Assembly (NCBI GenBank): GCA_949751835.1 | Contig: CATKHK010000064.1 | Coordinates: forward strand, 62,001-126,000 | DNA: 64,000 bases | Reading direction: 5' to 3' | Source: Blepharisma japonicum | Lineage: Eukaryota; Ciliophora; Heterotrichea; Heterotrichida; Blepharismidae | Shown: positions 1 to 10,267 of the stretch, in pieces | Position numbering within the stretch: position 1 is the stretch's first letter | Layout of the letters: every line of letters starts with the position of its first letter | Translations under genes and position numbers: made by a program | The notes under the pieces: generated by a model | Database searches by the model: none | Told to the model about the DNA's origin: nothing | Seen by the model: only the letters and a program-made list of their open reading frames with translations

Positions 1-1
1 A

Positions 2-406
2 GTTGCCCGTATACACCAAAAACAAGGGAAAAATTTTCAGACGATTTTTAGAGATGCCAACCCAGATGCTCTGGATTTACTAAGAAAAATGCTTATTTTT
101 AACCCTGATAAAAGAATTACCATACAAGATGCTTTAGAGCATCCATATTTATCAACTTTTCATTGTGAAGAAGATGAGCCTACAACGACCCCAGTCTCTA
201 TGTTTGATTTTGAGTTTGAAAAACAGCCCTTAACAATGAGACAGTTGAAAGATTTAATTTATGAAGAAATTTTATTATATCATTTTCCTCATAAAAAGGA
301 AGAATACGAAAAAATGAAGGAAGAGTATGATAATCAGTCAAGGCAGGTAGGAAGAAGAATGCCAAAGGAATTTGAAGAAGAGGAAGAGGAAGAAGAGCTT
401 AATTAA
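2..406 (+). CDS. MAP kinase, C-terminal part (5' end outside window)
   Basis: The frame is open from base 2 to a TAA at 404-406, giving 134 residues of a longer protein. It carries the end of a protein kinase lobe ([18 protein letters not shown], then ALEHPYL), followed by a MAPK-type C-terminal extension with an acidic DEP stretch and [14 protein letters not shown], which corresponds to the common-docking/L16 region of ERK-family kinases. The tail ends in a Glu run. MAP kinases phosphorylate Ser/Thr-Pro sites in signalling cascades. The catalytic lobes and TxY loop lie upstream of the window, so the subfamily cannot be assigned. No in-frame TGA occurs in this part. Confidence 0.85.
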   Translation, partial: VARIHQKQGKNFQTIFRDANPDALDLLRKMLIFNPDKRITIQDALEHPYLSTFHCEEDEPTTTPVSMFDFEFEKQPLTMRQLKDLIYEEILLYHFPHKKEEYEKMKEEYDNQSRQVGRRMPKEFEEEEEEEELN

Positions 407-991
407 AGTTGTGTATAAATAATAATATGAAGGTATTTTAAATTTTGTGTATTTTATAAAATTATTCATAATTTTTTAAGTATAGAAATAAAATACGATG
501 GAAATTTTTATACGAATTATAAAATCAAAATGCTTTATAAGCTTTCAATATTTATAGGTTTGCAAAAAAATTCACAAAGATCACATTCATAGTCAAATTA
601 GAATATAGCTAAATATTATTGGCAGTTCTGATCATGCCTGATAGCCCTTAAAAGGATAAATCCAAAAATTTTAGCATTAGCCGTTTAATTTATAAGCAGA
701 TAAATTAACCATCAAAATATTCAATTTTCTTCAAGGATTTCTTTAGATCCATAAAAAAACTCTTTTAAAATTTTTTTCTTATGAGAAACAAAATCCGAAT
801 CTTACATAGGAATGAATTTTAATTAGGGATTTAATAGGAAAAAATATTAGTGAAATTCTTATAAATTTTAATGATCTTTATAATAAACACTCCTCTCTTA
901 TAGGTATGATAAATTTTGATTTATATGAAATTTCATCCATTATGAACTGATAGAATTATTACTATTTGTAATATTTGCTATCAGACGTCCT
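407..991. other. Intergenic region, nothing recognised
   Basis: This is 585 bp of AT-rich sequence between the MAP kinase stop and the next start. All frames are broken by TAA/TAG and I see no RNA gene or repeat. It probably holds the 3' end of the kinase transcript and the promoter of the next gene. Confidence 0.5.
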
Positions 992-2167
992 ATGAAAAAC
1001 CCTCAAAATTCATCCAAAAAACCTTCAAAAATCAAAAATATCAAAAAATCACCTTCACCTGACATTTTACATGTCCCAATCCCTATCAAGCCAAGCACTT
1101 ACTATTCTTCTAACCAAGATGAGCTAAATATGCAACAAATCCTTGACTACAACACTTACAAGCTACTAAGAGCTGAGTTTAAACTGAGCCACAAAGGAAC
1201 AATCCTGCTCCGTAGATGCGCCACAAATCCAAATGTTCCAAATGAGCTAAGACGCTTGCCACTTTTAGTTCTCTTGACCGAAACCGCTGAAGAAATGATG
1301 CTAAATGACCTAGAAATCGTCGTCTGGGATATTTACCTAAAAAGATTCGTATGGATTGAAACATTTATACCATTTAAAGCAATGCTTTATATAACTGCTT
1401 TAGCAGTGAAAACTTATATGAATCAATCAGTTCAGCCGTTCAAAGCTTATCTATCAGCCAAATTTTCCAACTTTTATGGCGTTTATAATCTTTGAGTTGA
1501 AAAAACTGGAAATTTGTTAACTATTTTTCCACAAGAGCTGAATAATGCGTTCAAGGCTTTGTATAAGCCAGTAAATTCCCAAAATGATGAAGAGTTGATA
1601 GATTACAATTATTATGTTGACGATATTTTAGAGATTGCACCGCCAGTTGTTCATAAAGCCAATAATATCCCAATAAAAGAAACTTTTATCATTACAGAAC
1701 CCATCAGAGAAATTCCTATTATTAAAGAGCAAATAGCTCACATAGAGGCTCATAAAGACCATAGTCATCATGAAAATATCAAAGAAGAAATTATTGAGTC
1801 AAACCAAGAACCTTTTGGGATTGTATTAGGAAAAAAAGATTCCATATTTTGTTACCCGGAAACACCAACTTTAGCAACTTCATGGAGTTATATGTCAAAT
1901 GGAAGCAAGAGTGGACAAGAAACTTCATGGTTCGATAACTCAGATTCTGATGGAAAAAATCAAGTAGCTGAAAAACATGAAATTAATGATGAAGAAATAC
2001 CTACTTTTCATAGTCAGCAGTCTTTATTTTCAGCCTTTTGGAATACCCAGAGCATTGGGAAAATCCAAGTTATTGAAAAAAATGAAGTTAATGATGAAGA
2101 ACTTCCTGAATTTACCAACCAGCAATCTTTATTCTCATCTTTTTGGAATGCTCAGCCAACTGAATAA
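992..2167 (+). CDS. Hypothetical protein with duplicated C-terminal module
   Basis: This 391-residue frame reads through one TGA (1493-1495) in the context NL-W-VEKTG. The N-terminus is Lys/Ser-rich and basic. A central segment (about residues 50-200) looks globular, with hydrophobic helices such as LPLLVLLTETAEEMML and a WIETFIPFKAMLYITALAV stretch. The C-terminal third is acidic and contains two tandem copies of a 35-residue module with the core DEE.P.F..QQSLFS.FWN. I do not recognise the family. The repeated SLFS.FWN core looks like a short linear interaction motif, which is inference. The TPR gene follows 281 bp downstream on the same strand. Confidence 0.75.
1952..2161 (+). repeat. Tandem 105-bp coding repeat (2 copies)
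   Basis: Units 1952-2056 and 2057-2161 are each 105 bp (35 codons) and encode related modules with QQSLFSAFWN and QQSLFSSFWN cores. They are clearly homologous but diverged. Confidence 0.8.
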
Positions 2168-2448
2168 CAAGAGATTTAAGTAATCATATTCGAAAAAATA
2201 ATGTAAATTAATTAGTTTTAACTAGCTCTGTAAAGAAGAAATTCTCAACTTTTTAAGGAATAATTTCTTGATACTCTTAGAACTTAGGATTTTAAAAAAT
2301 TCCCAAAAATTATAATCTGCTGTTTAGTTTAAATTTAAACTAATTAATTTTCTTTTATTCATCATATATTTTTCCCGTGCTACCACATAATTTTTACTAT
2401 TCAAATGCTCCAGCTTTTTGGCCAATTTAGCTATTTTTTATTAACATA

Positions 2449-3390
2449 ATGGAAGATTTAGATGAATTAGACAGGCTTTCTGAGAAATTCAAAGCTGAAG
2501 GAAAATACGTTGATGCTCTTGATATTGTTGAGCGAGGTCTAAATATTCGAAAAGTGAGGTTTGGAGAAGACAGCCAAGAAGTAAAAAAAAGCTATCACAA
2601 ATTATGCGAACTTTGCAATATTCTAGCAACCCATTATCTTCAACGAGATGATTCAGATTTAGCTTTTGATCTATTGAAAAGAGCTGAACTTTTGTGTGAA
2701 ACTGATGATCATGCTAAAGCGATAACTTACAATAACCTCGCATGCTATTATAGGAAAACTGGAAAAGCAAGGGTAGCTTTAACGTATTTAAAAAAAGCCC
2801 TAGCACTTGATAATGATACGCCGAATACTCATTTAAATTTATGTGCTTCTCTTTCACAGATTGAGAAGCATGAAAAAGCCTTAGAGCATGCAATGCAAGC
2901 TGTTATACTTTTACAAGATCTTTTCATAACGACCACTCAAGCAAATCAAGGCTTCGAAGAGCATTCACCTGTTTTAGCGATTGCTTATCATAATATGGCA
3001 GTAGAACTGGAATATTTAAAAAGAACAAATGAAGCCATAACGATGTATCAAAAAGCCGTGGATTTTGCAAAGAAAAATTTACCAGCTGGACACCCTGTCA
3101 TTGATAGCGTACAAAGAGTGCTTCATAACGCAACAAAAGATGTAGAAGAGCATAAAGAAAAAACTATGAAAAGAAGGCAGAAAACTTCATCGAAAACCCA
3201 GTTTTATTCGAATAAGAAAATAGATAAAAAGGAATCAAGAAGAGAAATTGATGAAGAAAGAAGTTCGGATAGTAAAAGAAAAACATTATCAACAGACCCT
3301 GTAGCAAGACCGGGGCGTATTGGGGATGGTGATGAATTTAAATCAACTCAAAATGGAGAAGGTCCTAAATCTAATTTAATTGAATTATAA
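2449..3390 (+). CDS. Tetratricopeptide repeat protein
   Basis: The 313-residue protein carries TPR helices: EGKYVDALDIVERGLNIR near residues 17-34, AITYNNLACYYRKTGKARVA near 91-110, then NTHLNLCASLSQIEKHEKAL and AIAYHNMAVELEYLKRTNEA further on. The pattern (W/L..L...Y...G....A....) resembles the kinesin light chain/Nephrocystin class. The last ~80 residues are basic and Lys/Arg/Ser-rich with no repeat, probably disordered. TPRs act as protein-protein adaptors; the partner is unknown. The N-terminal half of the gene at 19957-21801 is of the same general type. There is no in-frame TGA. Confidence 0.8.
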   Translation: MEDLDELDRLSEKFKAEGKYVDALDIVERGLNIRKVRFGEDSQEVKKSYHKLCELCNILATHYLQRDDSDLAFDLLKRAELLCETDDHAKAITYNNLACYYRKTGKARVALTYLKKALALDNDTPNTHLNLCASLSQIEKHEKALEHAMQAVILLQDLFITTTQANQGFEEHSPVLAIAYHNMAVELEYLKRTNEAITMYQKAVDFAKKNLPAGHPVIDSVQRVLHNATKDVEEHKEKTMKRRQKTSSKTQFYSNKKIDKKESRREIDEERSSDSKRKTLSTDPVARPGRIGDGDEFKSTQNGEGPKSNLIEL

Positions 3391-3709
3391 TTTCTTTAAT
3401 AAAATTATATTTCAAAATATCATTCGTTATATATGTAGCAGAAAACTCAATATTAGTTGAGCCTTTAAGCCAAAATAATATTATATTAATAAATAAATCT
3501 GAATCATAAATTTGCTTGTTAGAATAGGAGAAAAATAGAATAAAAAAATAATAATAAAATTAATTATGCTAATAAAAAATAAAATTCAACAGTTATTACC
3601 ATTAAATTTATTTAATATGAAATACTTTCTGATAGGACTATTTTAAAGACATTTTTTTCACCATTTGCAGACATATGAGCCCAATAAAATGCTAGTATAA
3701 TATAACATA
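3391..3709. other. Intergenic region with collagen-gene promoter at its end
   Basis: This AT-rich 319 bp gap has no coding potential seen. Its last ~80 bp hold the upstream element shared by the collagen-like genes (see 3653-3709). Confidence 0.5.
3653..3709 (+). promoter_or_regulatory. Shared upstream element of collagen-like gene A
   Basis: TTTTTTCACCATTT at 3653-3666 ends 44 bp before the ATG. ACATAT starts 39 bp before the ATG (3671) and is followed by GAGCCCAAT. A TATAATATAACATA block abuts the start codon. A TTTCTGATAGG sequence lies a little upstream. The same order and spacing recur before the other collagen-like genes. Confidence 0.6.
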
Positions 3710-4264
3710 ATGGTTAAAATTGCAATTCTTATCGCATTCTTTATTGCTGTATCGGCAGTTAAACCAATCTTATTCAAGCAAGAACAAAGCAAAGTGTCAT
3801 TTGTCCAAGATAAAAACTTAGTAAAAAACACTGGACTAATTCAAGGGGATGCTGATGAATGTGGCGGTTGTAAAGCAGAAGAATGCTTTGAATTTGACGA
3901 AGATATTGATGATGTTTGTGCCGGACCAGTAGGACCACAAGGACCAACAGGACCACAAGGTCCACCAGGCCCATGTGGGCCAGCAGGACCACAAGGATGC
4001 CCAGGACCATGCGGACCATGTGGACCTAAAGGTTGTAAAGGCCCAACAGGACCAAAAGGAGAAGATGGACCAAAAGGACCTGATGGAGAAGTCGGATGTC
4101 AAGGTCCACAAGGCCCTGCAGGATGCCAAGGTGACCAAGGAGACGAAGGTCCAAGAGGTGTAAGCGTGAAATGTGTCTCAGTTCCAACACCAGATTGCAA
4201 TGATGAATGTGGAGCAGGTGAAGTAAACTTTGTTTCAACCAAGATTCGTACAGCAAAACATTAA
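3710..4264 (+). CDS. Secreted collagen-like protein A
   Basis: This 184-residue protein starts with a signal peptide ([19 protein letters not shown]). A linker with a Cys-rich acidic patch ([11 protein letters not shown]) follows. Next come 27 uninterrupted Gly-X-Y triplets (about residues 67-147) beginning [19 protein letters not shown] and ending GPRGVS. The tail contains DCNDECG. Cys sits at X or Y of many triplets (GPC, GCP, GCK, GCQ), which suggests disulfide-linked trimers. Collagen repeats form triple helices; here the likely site is a secretory granule or the cell surface, which is inference. The downstream copy B is almost identical from residue ~48 to the end. Confidence 0.9.
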   Translation: MVKIAILIAFFIAVSAVKPILFKQEQSKVSFVQDKNLVKNTGLIQGDADECGGCKAEECFEFDEDIDDVCAGPVGPQGPTGPQGPPGPCGPAGPQGCPGPCGPCGPKGCKGPTGPKGEDGPKGPDGEVGCQGPQGPAGCQGDQGDEGPRGVSVKCVSVPTPDCNDECGAGEVNFVSTKIRTAKH

Positions 4265-4271
4265 ATTTAAT
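3853..4271 (+). repeat. Copy 1 of a 419-bp identical tract
   Basis: By eye, bases 3853-4271 and 4917-5335 are identical, at a constant offset of 1064 bp. The signal-peptide region just upstream and the 3' flank just downstream are clearly different. This suggests gene conversion rather than a simple recent duplication. Confidence 0.8.
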
Positions 4272-4800
4272 TAACTATAATTAGTTGGCCAAGCTAGATT
4301 ATTTTTTAAAGAAAAAAGATTTGACAGTTAATTTCTACTAAATACAATTATATGCTAATCTTAAATACTTATTTACTAATTTTTCATCCTTGATAGAATT
4401 ATTGAATATAGTATGCTTTATTTTTGACTCAAAACAAACTAACATGACTGATTTAAAAATCAAAAATAAAAAATTTATATATTGCTAACGTTTGTGTCTC
4501 TTAAATAATTAATTTGGCAATAACATTATATCATTATAGACTTCACTTCAATTCTATTCGTTTAATAAAAATTTAAATTGAAATTGCATTTATATATTAA
4601 AATGTTAAAATATCATGCTTAAGAAAAGTAACTATAAGTTTTCATAAAATAAAATCCAAAAAATAACTCAATGGATACTCTAATATTTTTGTGTCTAAAA
4701 AAACTATTTAATGCTACATATTTCTGATAAGGCTATTTATATTTTTTTTCACCATTTATAAACATATTAGCACGATGAAATACTGGTATAATATAACATA
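4265..4800. other. Intergenic region between collagen genes A and B
   Basis: The 536 bp gap is AT-rich and non-coding. Its end repeats the promoter block of gene A with substitutions (TTTCTGATAAGG, then the element at 4744-4800). Confidence 0.5.
4744..4800 (+). promoter_or_regulatory. Shared upstream element of collagen-like gene B
   Basis: TTTTTTCACCATTT at 4744-4757 ends 44 bp before the ATG, and ACATAT begins 39 bp before it (4762). TATAATATAACATA precedes the ATG. Spacing matches gene A exactly. Confidence 0.6.
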
Positions 4801-5328
4801 ATGGCTAGGGTTGCAGTTCTTATCGCGCTCTTTATTGCTGTATCGGCACTTAAACCAAGCTTATTTAAGCAAGAAGCAAGCAAAGTAAAAAGCACTGGAT
4901 TACTTCAAGGGGATGTTGATGAATGTGGCGGTTGTAAAGCAGAAGAATGCTTTGAATTTGACGAAGATATTGATGATGTTTGTGCCGGACCAGTAGGACC
5001 ACAAGGACCAACAGGACCACAAGGTCCACCAGGCCCATGTGGGCCAGCAGGACCACAAGGATGCCCAGGACCATGCGGACCATGTGGACCTAAAGGTTGT
5101 AAAGGCCCAACAGGACCAAAAGGAGAAGATGGACCAAAAGGACCTGATGGAGAAGTCGGATGTCAAGGTCCACAAGGCCCTGCAGGATGCCAAGGTGACC
5201 AAGGAGACGAAGGTCCAAGAGGTGTAAGCGTGAAATGTGTCTCAGTTCCAACACCAGATTGCAATGATGAATGTGGAGCAGGTGAAGTAAACTTTGTTTC
5301 AACCAAGATTCGTACAGCAAAACATTAA
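4801..5328 (+). CDS. Secreted collagen-like protein B
   Basis: This 175-residue paralogue of protein A has a similar but diverged signal peptide ([19 protein letters not shown]) and a linker that is shorter by nine residues. The 27-triplet Gly-X-Y domain and the C-terminal tail are identical to protein A. Only the N-terminus has been free to change, so the two proteins probably build the same structure. The gene stands alone with its own copy of the upstream element. Confidence 0.9.
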   Translation: MARVAVLIALFIAVSALKPSLFKQEASKVKSTGLLQGDVDECGGCKAEECFEFDEDIDDVCAGPVGPQGPTGPQGPPGPCGPAGPQGCPGPCGPCGPKGCKGPTGPKGEDGPKGPDGEVGCQGPQGPAGCQGDQGDEGPRGVSVKCVSVPTPDCNDECGAGEVNFVSTKIRTAKH

Positions 5329-5335
5329 ATTTAAT
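4917..5335 (+). repeat. Copy 2 of the 419-bp identical tract
   Basis: Partner of 3853-4271. It covers the last ~137 codons, the stop codon and a few bases of 3' flank. Confidence 0.8.
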
Positions 5336-6058
5336 ATTAATTATTAACTTCTGAAAAATTGTAATGGCATTTAAATAATTTTTTACAATCCATCCACTGG
5401 AGTAATATATTTATAATTTTCTGATATGAGAAAAATTATGCCATAGGCATATTGAAATTGCTCGAAATTTTTAATTTCACTTATTATTAAATTTTTTATT
5501 GGTTAAGTATACTTTTTATGATAGTCAAAAAATGTGAACTAGAGGAGGTCTTAGTATACTTCGGAAAGACAATTTTTATTACTCTTAAATGCTATCCTCT
5601 ATTGCATATTGTTAAGCTATATAACAAATAAAAAAATTAAAAAAAATAATTTATTAACCTCTATGACTTTACAATAAGGCTCAATTTTATCTACTAATTT
5701 TTAAACAACTCTTATTCAATTTTATAGTTTCTTATTAAACAATTAAGCAATTCAAATCTATTTAATACTATCTGATCAATTTTTAAAATAATTTGATTTG
5801 TTTTTTAATAAGTTTAGATATGCTAAAATAAAATAAATCAAAATGGCTGAGGCATTTGCTATTTGCCATCTAGAAATAGTTAAAATCTGCTCTTTCAAAA
5901 AATTAATTAATTTTAATAATCTTTTAAAATTATTCTAACCAAACTTTAATTTTCCCTTTTATAAATAGCAAAATCCTTTGCTTCTTGTAAAACAAAAATA
6001 GAAGTGTCTTAATAAATTTAAAAAAATTCAAATGAAAAGAAATAATTAGCTTATAATA
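5329..6058. other. Intergenic region, nothing recognised
   Basis: This 730 bp gap is very AT-rich and stop-dense in all frames. No RNA gene, repeat or pseudogene was seen. It separates collagen gene B from the XK-related-like gene. Confidence 0.5.
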
Positions 6059-6730
6059 ATGGGCTTGAAAGTTGATACCTTACTATTCTTTTTAGGAGGT
6101 GTTACAAATATCATAGACTTATTAACGGACATATATTACATTCTCACTCAGCACTTTGCAAGCAAAACTTTATATTACGCTTCTATATTCTTTTTGGTTG
6201 CCCCAGGAATACTTATTGTCTCTTTATGTGTCTTAACAACATTTTATGATCTTATAAGGAATAAAAGAAGGCTTTTATGTTTTCGAGCTGGCTTGAGCTT
6301 ATTTTTTGCCTTTGGCGAGCAAACTGGCTTAACGCTGATCATTTTTGCAGTTTATATTTATCTCAACAAATCTAAAAGAGAAGAAAGAGAATTAATTGAT
6401 TTTTTGACAAAAATCACAGGTGTAGTCCAAGGTTTTATTAAAAGTATCCCACAAATAATTTTACAAGTATATAATGGAGGAAGCTTAGGAGACTGAAATT
6501 ATGTGCTAATAATATCAGTGGGAGCAAGCGTATTTTCATTAGTTTATACATGTGGGATGACACTGTTTCTTTATGATAGGATAACTGAAAAGCATGTTCT
6601 TCCCAGTCTAGTAGATACAAGGGCAAACTATTCATTTGATAGAAGTAATCTTAAATTTGCATGGGATGAAGACCGTAAAAATAATGATTCAACTACAATA
6701 GAGCTACAGCCAAAGAGTGTAAAGCTATAA
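6059..6730 (+). CDS. XK-related-like multi-pass membrane protein
   Basis: This 223-residue frame reads through a TGA at 6494-6496 (GD-W-NYV). About four hydrophobic segments are visible: LLFFLGGVTNIIDLLTDIYYI, the region after TLYYASIFFLVAPGILIVSL, SLFFAFGEQTGLTLIIFAVYI, and VLIISVGASVFSLVYTCGM. The stretch VQGFIKSIPQIILQVYN followed by W..VL.ISVGAS resembles the conserved 'SIPQL.LQ.Y' helix of XK/XKR family proteins, which include lipid scramblases. The N-terminal D...D. .Y pattern also fits. The protein is shorter than animal XKRs (about 400 residues). The C-terminal ~55 residues are polar. Assignment rests on motif resemblance only. Confidence 0.5.
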
Positions 6731-7022
6731 GAGATTTTCTTATAAATTATTTAATAATATTTGCTTTGCAATATTTTGCGACATAAGAAATAAAATAATT
6801 ATTTTCAGGAAGAAATATTAGAAAATATATAATTTCCTTATTTTAAAATGGAATGAATTTGCATTAAACAAAAATAAATGCTTATAGATTAGTTTTCTTG
6901 TGCTGAAAATATTGTTGTGTTATCCAATCATTCTGATAAATATAATTATAATTAAATTGTTCAAATTTTACATAAAAATATAATTTATCCAAAAGACTCT
7001 CTCATTTCCTAATAAATTAAAA

Positions 7023-9092
7023 TTATTCGCATGCAAACTTATAATCAAAACTTGAAAGCGCAATCCCAAACGCTTGGAGAGGCGAAAAGGGCCACTGGAA
7101 GTCTAAATTAAAATTTTGATCCCCCACCCTTCCAAACTGCATATAAATTTTGTTTTCATCTCTATCATCAATCAATTGGAAATTTTTCACACTGGCTCTA
7201 TCCACTCTTCCATTGAAATTTAGCACAAAAGCTTGCACGTCTGCTTATAATTTACGTTCATTCCACTTCGGAGGCTTATTAAAAAAGCAAAACATTCCTG
7301 ATGTATTTCCTGCATTATATTGCTGAAGCATCCCTTCTTCTTTCTAAATAAAAATTACGTTCATTGGCTTCCATATACAATGATCTCCTGAATTATTTAC
7401 AGCTGGTATTAAAACTCTCATTTTTCTTGGTCCTTTTGCGCCCAGGATATTTGATTGCTAAATTATATTTACATATAAAACAATTGCTAATTCTTCTCTT
7501 GCATTCATAGGATTCGCACCTCTGTGTTTTGGATTCATGCCAGTATCAAAAATATGGAATTCCGTTCCAAGGAAATTTGATCGGACTTTGCCTGAGTATG
7601 CAGGGGATTTCACTGAAAATTCCTTTTGGTTATTTGTAATCATATAGTTTGAGGTTCTATTTCCTCCTCTCTTTTTACCAGCAAGCAGAAATGTCATGCC
7701 GTCTGTTATGTGAAAATAATATTTTGAGTAGAATCCCTTTTCTCGCCTGATATTACATTGCAGCATCATGCCTCGGCGAATTGGGCTTGTCAGGAATTTC
7801 CTCATATCAGTCATATCTTGGGCAAGAGCTTCACGAATGTTTAGAGATGGCTCTCGAGGAATATTTTGTTGTCTTTTAACATCTGCAGAATCTGGCTTAT
7901 TAAGAGGATTAGTGGGAGCAGGAGGTTCTGCTTTGCCGTTTTGAGGGGTTAGATTATTTTGAGGAGGAAGTCTATCTTCTGGTGGTCGCCTTTCATCTTG
8001 TCCATTAGGAGTAGGCCTTTCTTCTCTTGAATAATTTGGCTTTTCGTCACGAGATTGCTGTCTTTGAGGATCATTTGACCCAAGAAGAACTTTTTCATGA
8101 GGAGAACGGTCTGGCTGATAAGCTTCTACTATTGGTGGTTTAATATATTGTTCAGGCTGACTTGAAGGTTTAGATTCAAGATGGGCATATTTCGGCTCAG
8201 GAGGAATGAATTGCTCAGTTACAATTGTAGATCGGCTTTCAGACTGGGGTTGGCTAGGTCTTTCATATTGTGGAGTAGGAACGGGCTGATTTTTTTGATC
8301 TTCAAGCTGCTTATGGATTCCTTGGAGGGTTTTGCTTGGTGTATTCCTTGATCCTTCTTCAAGCTTAACTTCTTCAAGCACTTCCTCATCCTTAAACACA
8401 GTTCTCTCTGGCTTAATAGGTCCTGGCAAGTTCTCAGGCTGCCTAGCCTTTATAGGGCCAGGCTCATATGCAAAATTTTTGGGTGCAGTGAACCCTCTTA
8501 ATTCTTTATTCCCGCTTAAATCTTTTTCATTAAAAATTTTATTTGAATCCAAATAATTTTCAATTTTGGACTGTTGCTCTAATCCTGAACTGATCCCTGG
8601 CTTGAAAAAATCACTAGACTGTATTGGTGCAGTACCAGAACCTCCTCTGCTCTTTAATTTTTCTCTTTGCATTGCTAGCATCATAGCACGCATTTGAGCA
8701 TTGCTGCTCCCTGGCCTTGCTGGATTTGTATCTGGCCGTGGTTCTTGTCTTTCAGGGTATTCTATATTAATAAATCCAACTTTTTCGCTATTTTCTTTTC
8801 TTACAGGCTGCATATTTTGTTTAGACCCATCAGAGCCGTCTATGACGTATCCACCTGTAGCATATTCTCCTGGTTGTGGCTTAAAATAAGTGGGAGGGGC
8901 TGGGCCTGTATAAAAGTTGTTTTCTTCAACAGGCTGGAGGTTTTGATACTTGGGCTTTTCTTCATATTCAAAATCTCTTTCAAGGTGGGCTGGCTGAAAT
9001 GATCCAGGGTGCTGCTGATCATATGGAGGATTTTCCTGATCTGATGGGTCGGAAAAGCTATCTGAATCTTCCAGATATTCACGCCTAAACAT
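7023..9092 (-). CDS. Tubby-like protein (three 15-nt introns)
   Basis: Joining four exons by removing 15-nt introns at 7458-7472, 7344-7358 and 7241-7255 gives 674 residues. The first ~410 residues are Pro/Gln/Glu-rich and probably disordered. The tubby beta-barrel follows, starting near DMRKFLTSPIRRGMMLQCNI with the YYFHITDGMTFLLAGKKR strand. It ends with the family's hallmark C-terminus: ASVKNFQ in spirit (RASVKNFQLI), MQFGRVGDQ.F, FSPLQAFGIALSSFDYKFACE. Tubby/TULP domains bind phosphoinositides, and TULP3-type proteins carry membrane cargo into cilia with IFT-A. That role is plausible in a ciliate but is inference. The C-terminal end only makes sense when all three introns are spliced. Confidence 0.92.
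7241..7255 (-). other. 15-nt intron (tubby-like gene, intron 3)
   Basis: Sense sequence GTAAATTATAAGCAG. Removing it joins WNE-H-VQAFVLNF in frame. The A at position 10 matches the other introns. Confidence 0.88.
7344..7358 (-). other. 15-nt intron (tubby-like gene, intron 2)
   Basis: Sense sequence GTAATTTTTATTTAG. Removing it joins IWKPMN to KEEGML. The sequence is identical to the intron at 9530-9544 in the LITAF gene. Confidence 0.88.
7458..7472 (-). other. 15-nt intron (tubby-like gene, intron 1)
   Basis: Sense sequence GTAAATATAATTTAG, containing in-frame TAA and TAG. Removing it joins ELAIVLY to QSNILGAKGPRKMRVLIPA, a normal tubby-domain sequence. Confidence 0.9.
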
Positions 9093-9414
9093 AATTGATT
9101 ATAATTAATAGAAAAATTGTTTTGATAATAATCGTGGTGAGTTAAATTTTTAATAGAGAGATTTCTCAATTGTATCTACAATTAGGAAATTATTTAATAA
9201 TAAAATTACCAACTTTTAGCTTTATATCTTTATTTTTTTTGCTTATTATAATTAGCTATAATTAACACTAATAATTGATGAGCCAACTTTTCTTTCTATG
9301 TTTAGCATTTTGGAATTATGGGGCAACTTTGCCATAAATTTTTAAAAAATTTAATGTTTGTATCCATAAATTATTATCCCTTTTATTAAACCTAACACAA
9401 TGCAAATATAATTC
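9093..9414. other. Intergenic region, nothing recognised
   Basis: These 322 bp lie between the tubby-like start and the end of the LITAF gene, both on the minus strand. The sequence is AT-rich with no coding or repeat signal seen, and probably contains the tubby-like promoter. Confidence 0.5.
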
Positions 9415-10251
9415 CTATTTTTTGCTTCTTTTAATTTTTGTTATGAGAGTCTTGCATTTTTTACAGTGATAAAGAATTTCTTTGAAATCACCACTTCCGT
9501 AACAAGTTCTACAGCACAATTTTTGCCAGCTAAATAAAAATTACAATGTCAATGAAGGAAATTTAAACTTTACAACAGTTGAGACTTCGCATTGGCATTT
9601 AGGACAGTATGCCTTGGTAGCTATGTAATCTTTAAAATCACAATGAGGAAGGCCTGATTGTTTTTCATAATAATAATTTTTGTCTCTATATGAATCGGTC
9701 TCATTTTCATTTGTGCTTAAGGTAGGTTTTGCATTAGTAGATTCTTTTAATTTTCCTAGTATTTTTGTGTTTTTGCCTGTTTTATGTGCTATGTAGCTTT
9801 TGTTTTCTGCTACCAATGACTGTTTTATAGAATTTTTTGTACTATCTTGGGCAAATGATTTTAAAGGTTCTTGGGTATTTTCAGTAACTTCCAAGGGTGA
9901 AATATCGCTTAACAATTCATCAGAATCATAGTCAAAGTTTAAATCTAAACTTCCTACTCCATAATCCCAGAAATCCAACGAAGTTTCCAATTTTAGCAGC
10001 CCATCGCTTGGAACATTACTGAGTGCTGATATAAACCTTTGGCTTTGGCTGAGATTATTGATAATCATAGTTGGCTGCCTTGTATGAATGCTCTCCTTAT
10101 TGCTTTCCTCAAATGACTCCACACACATTTTTACTTCATTTGGAACCGTGCTTTCTCTAGATCCTCTTCTCTTTAGCTTGCCATTATCTCGATAAGGTCT
10201 TTTTGGCTCCAAATGCAAAACTGCATTTGTTCCATAGCTTAGATTTTTCAT
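9415..10251 (-). CDS. LITAF-domain protein (one 15-nt intron)
   Basis: The first exon runs 10251-9545. Removing the 15-nt intron 9530-9544 and reading to TAG at 9415-9417 gives 273 residues. The first ~200 are polar and low-complexity. The C-terminus is a LITAF-like zinc domain: AYCPKCQCEV near residue 220, a segment with FPSLTFWQKLCCRTC, and a closing HCKKCKTLI pair. LITAF/SIMPLE proteins sit on late endosomal membranes through this domain. Without the splice the second CxxC half would be lost, which supports the intron strongly. The start is 16 bp from the divergent Pumilio start. Confidence 0.85.
9530..9544 (-). other. 15-nt intron (LITAF gene)
   Basis: Sense sequence GTAATTTTTATTTAG. It splits the Phe codon of SLT-F-WQKLCC. 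It is identical to the tubby-like intron 2. Confidence 0.88.
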
Positions 10252-10267
10252 TTTTGGATTAATAAGT
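10252..10267. promoter_or_regulatory. 16-bp gap between divergent start codons
   Basis: The LITAF start (10251, minus) and Pumilio start (10268, plus) are separated by only 16 bp. Any promoter must overlap both coding starts or the starts lie further in; the second is less likely for the LITAF gene because few downstream Met codons exist. Confidence 0.5.

Noticed and set aside
3774-5320. Minus-strand frames rich in Leu/Val or Trp/Ser across the collagen genes
   Set aside because: They are antisense or frame-shifted readings of Gly-Pro-rich codons and recur in every collagen gene for that reason.
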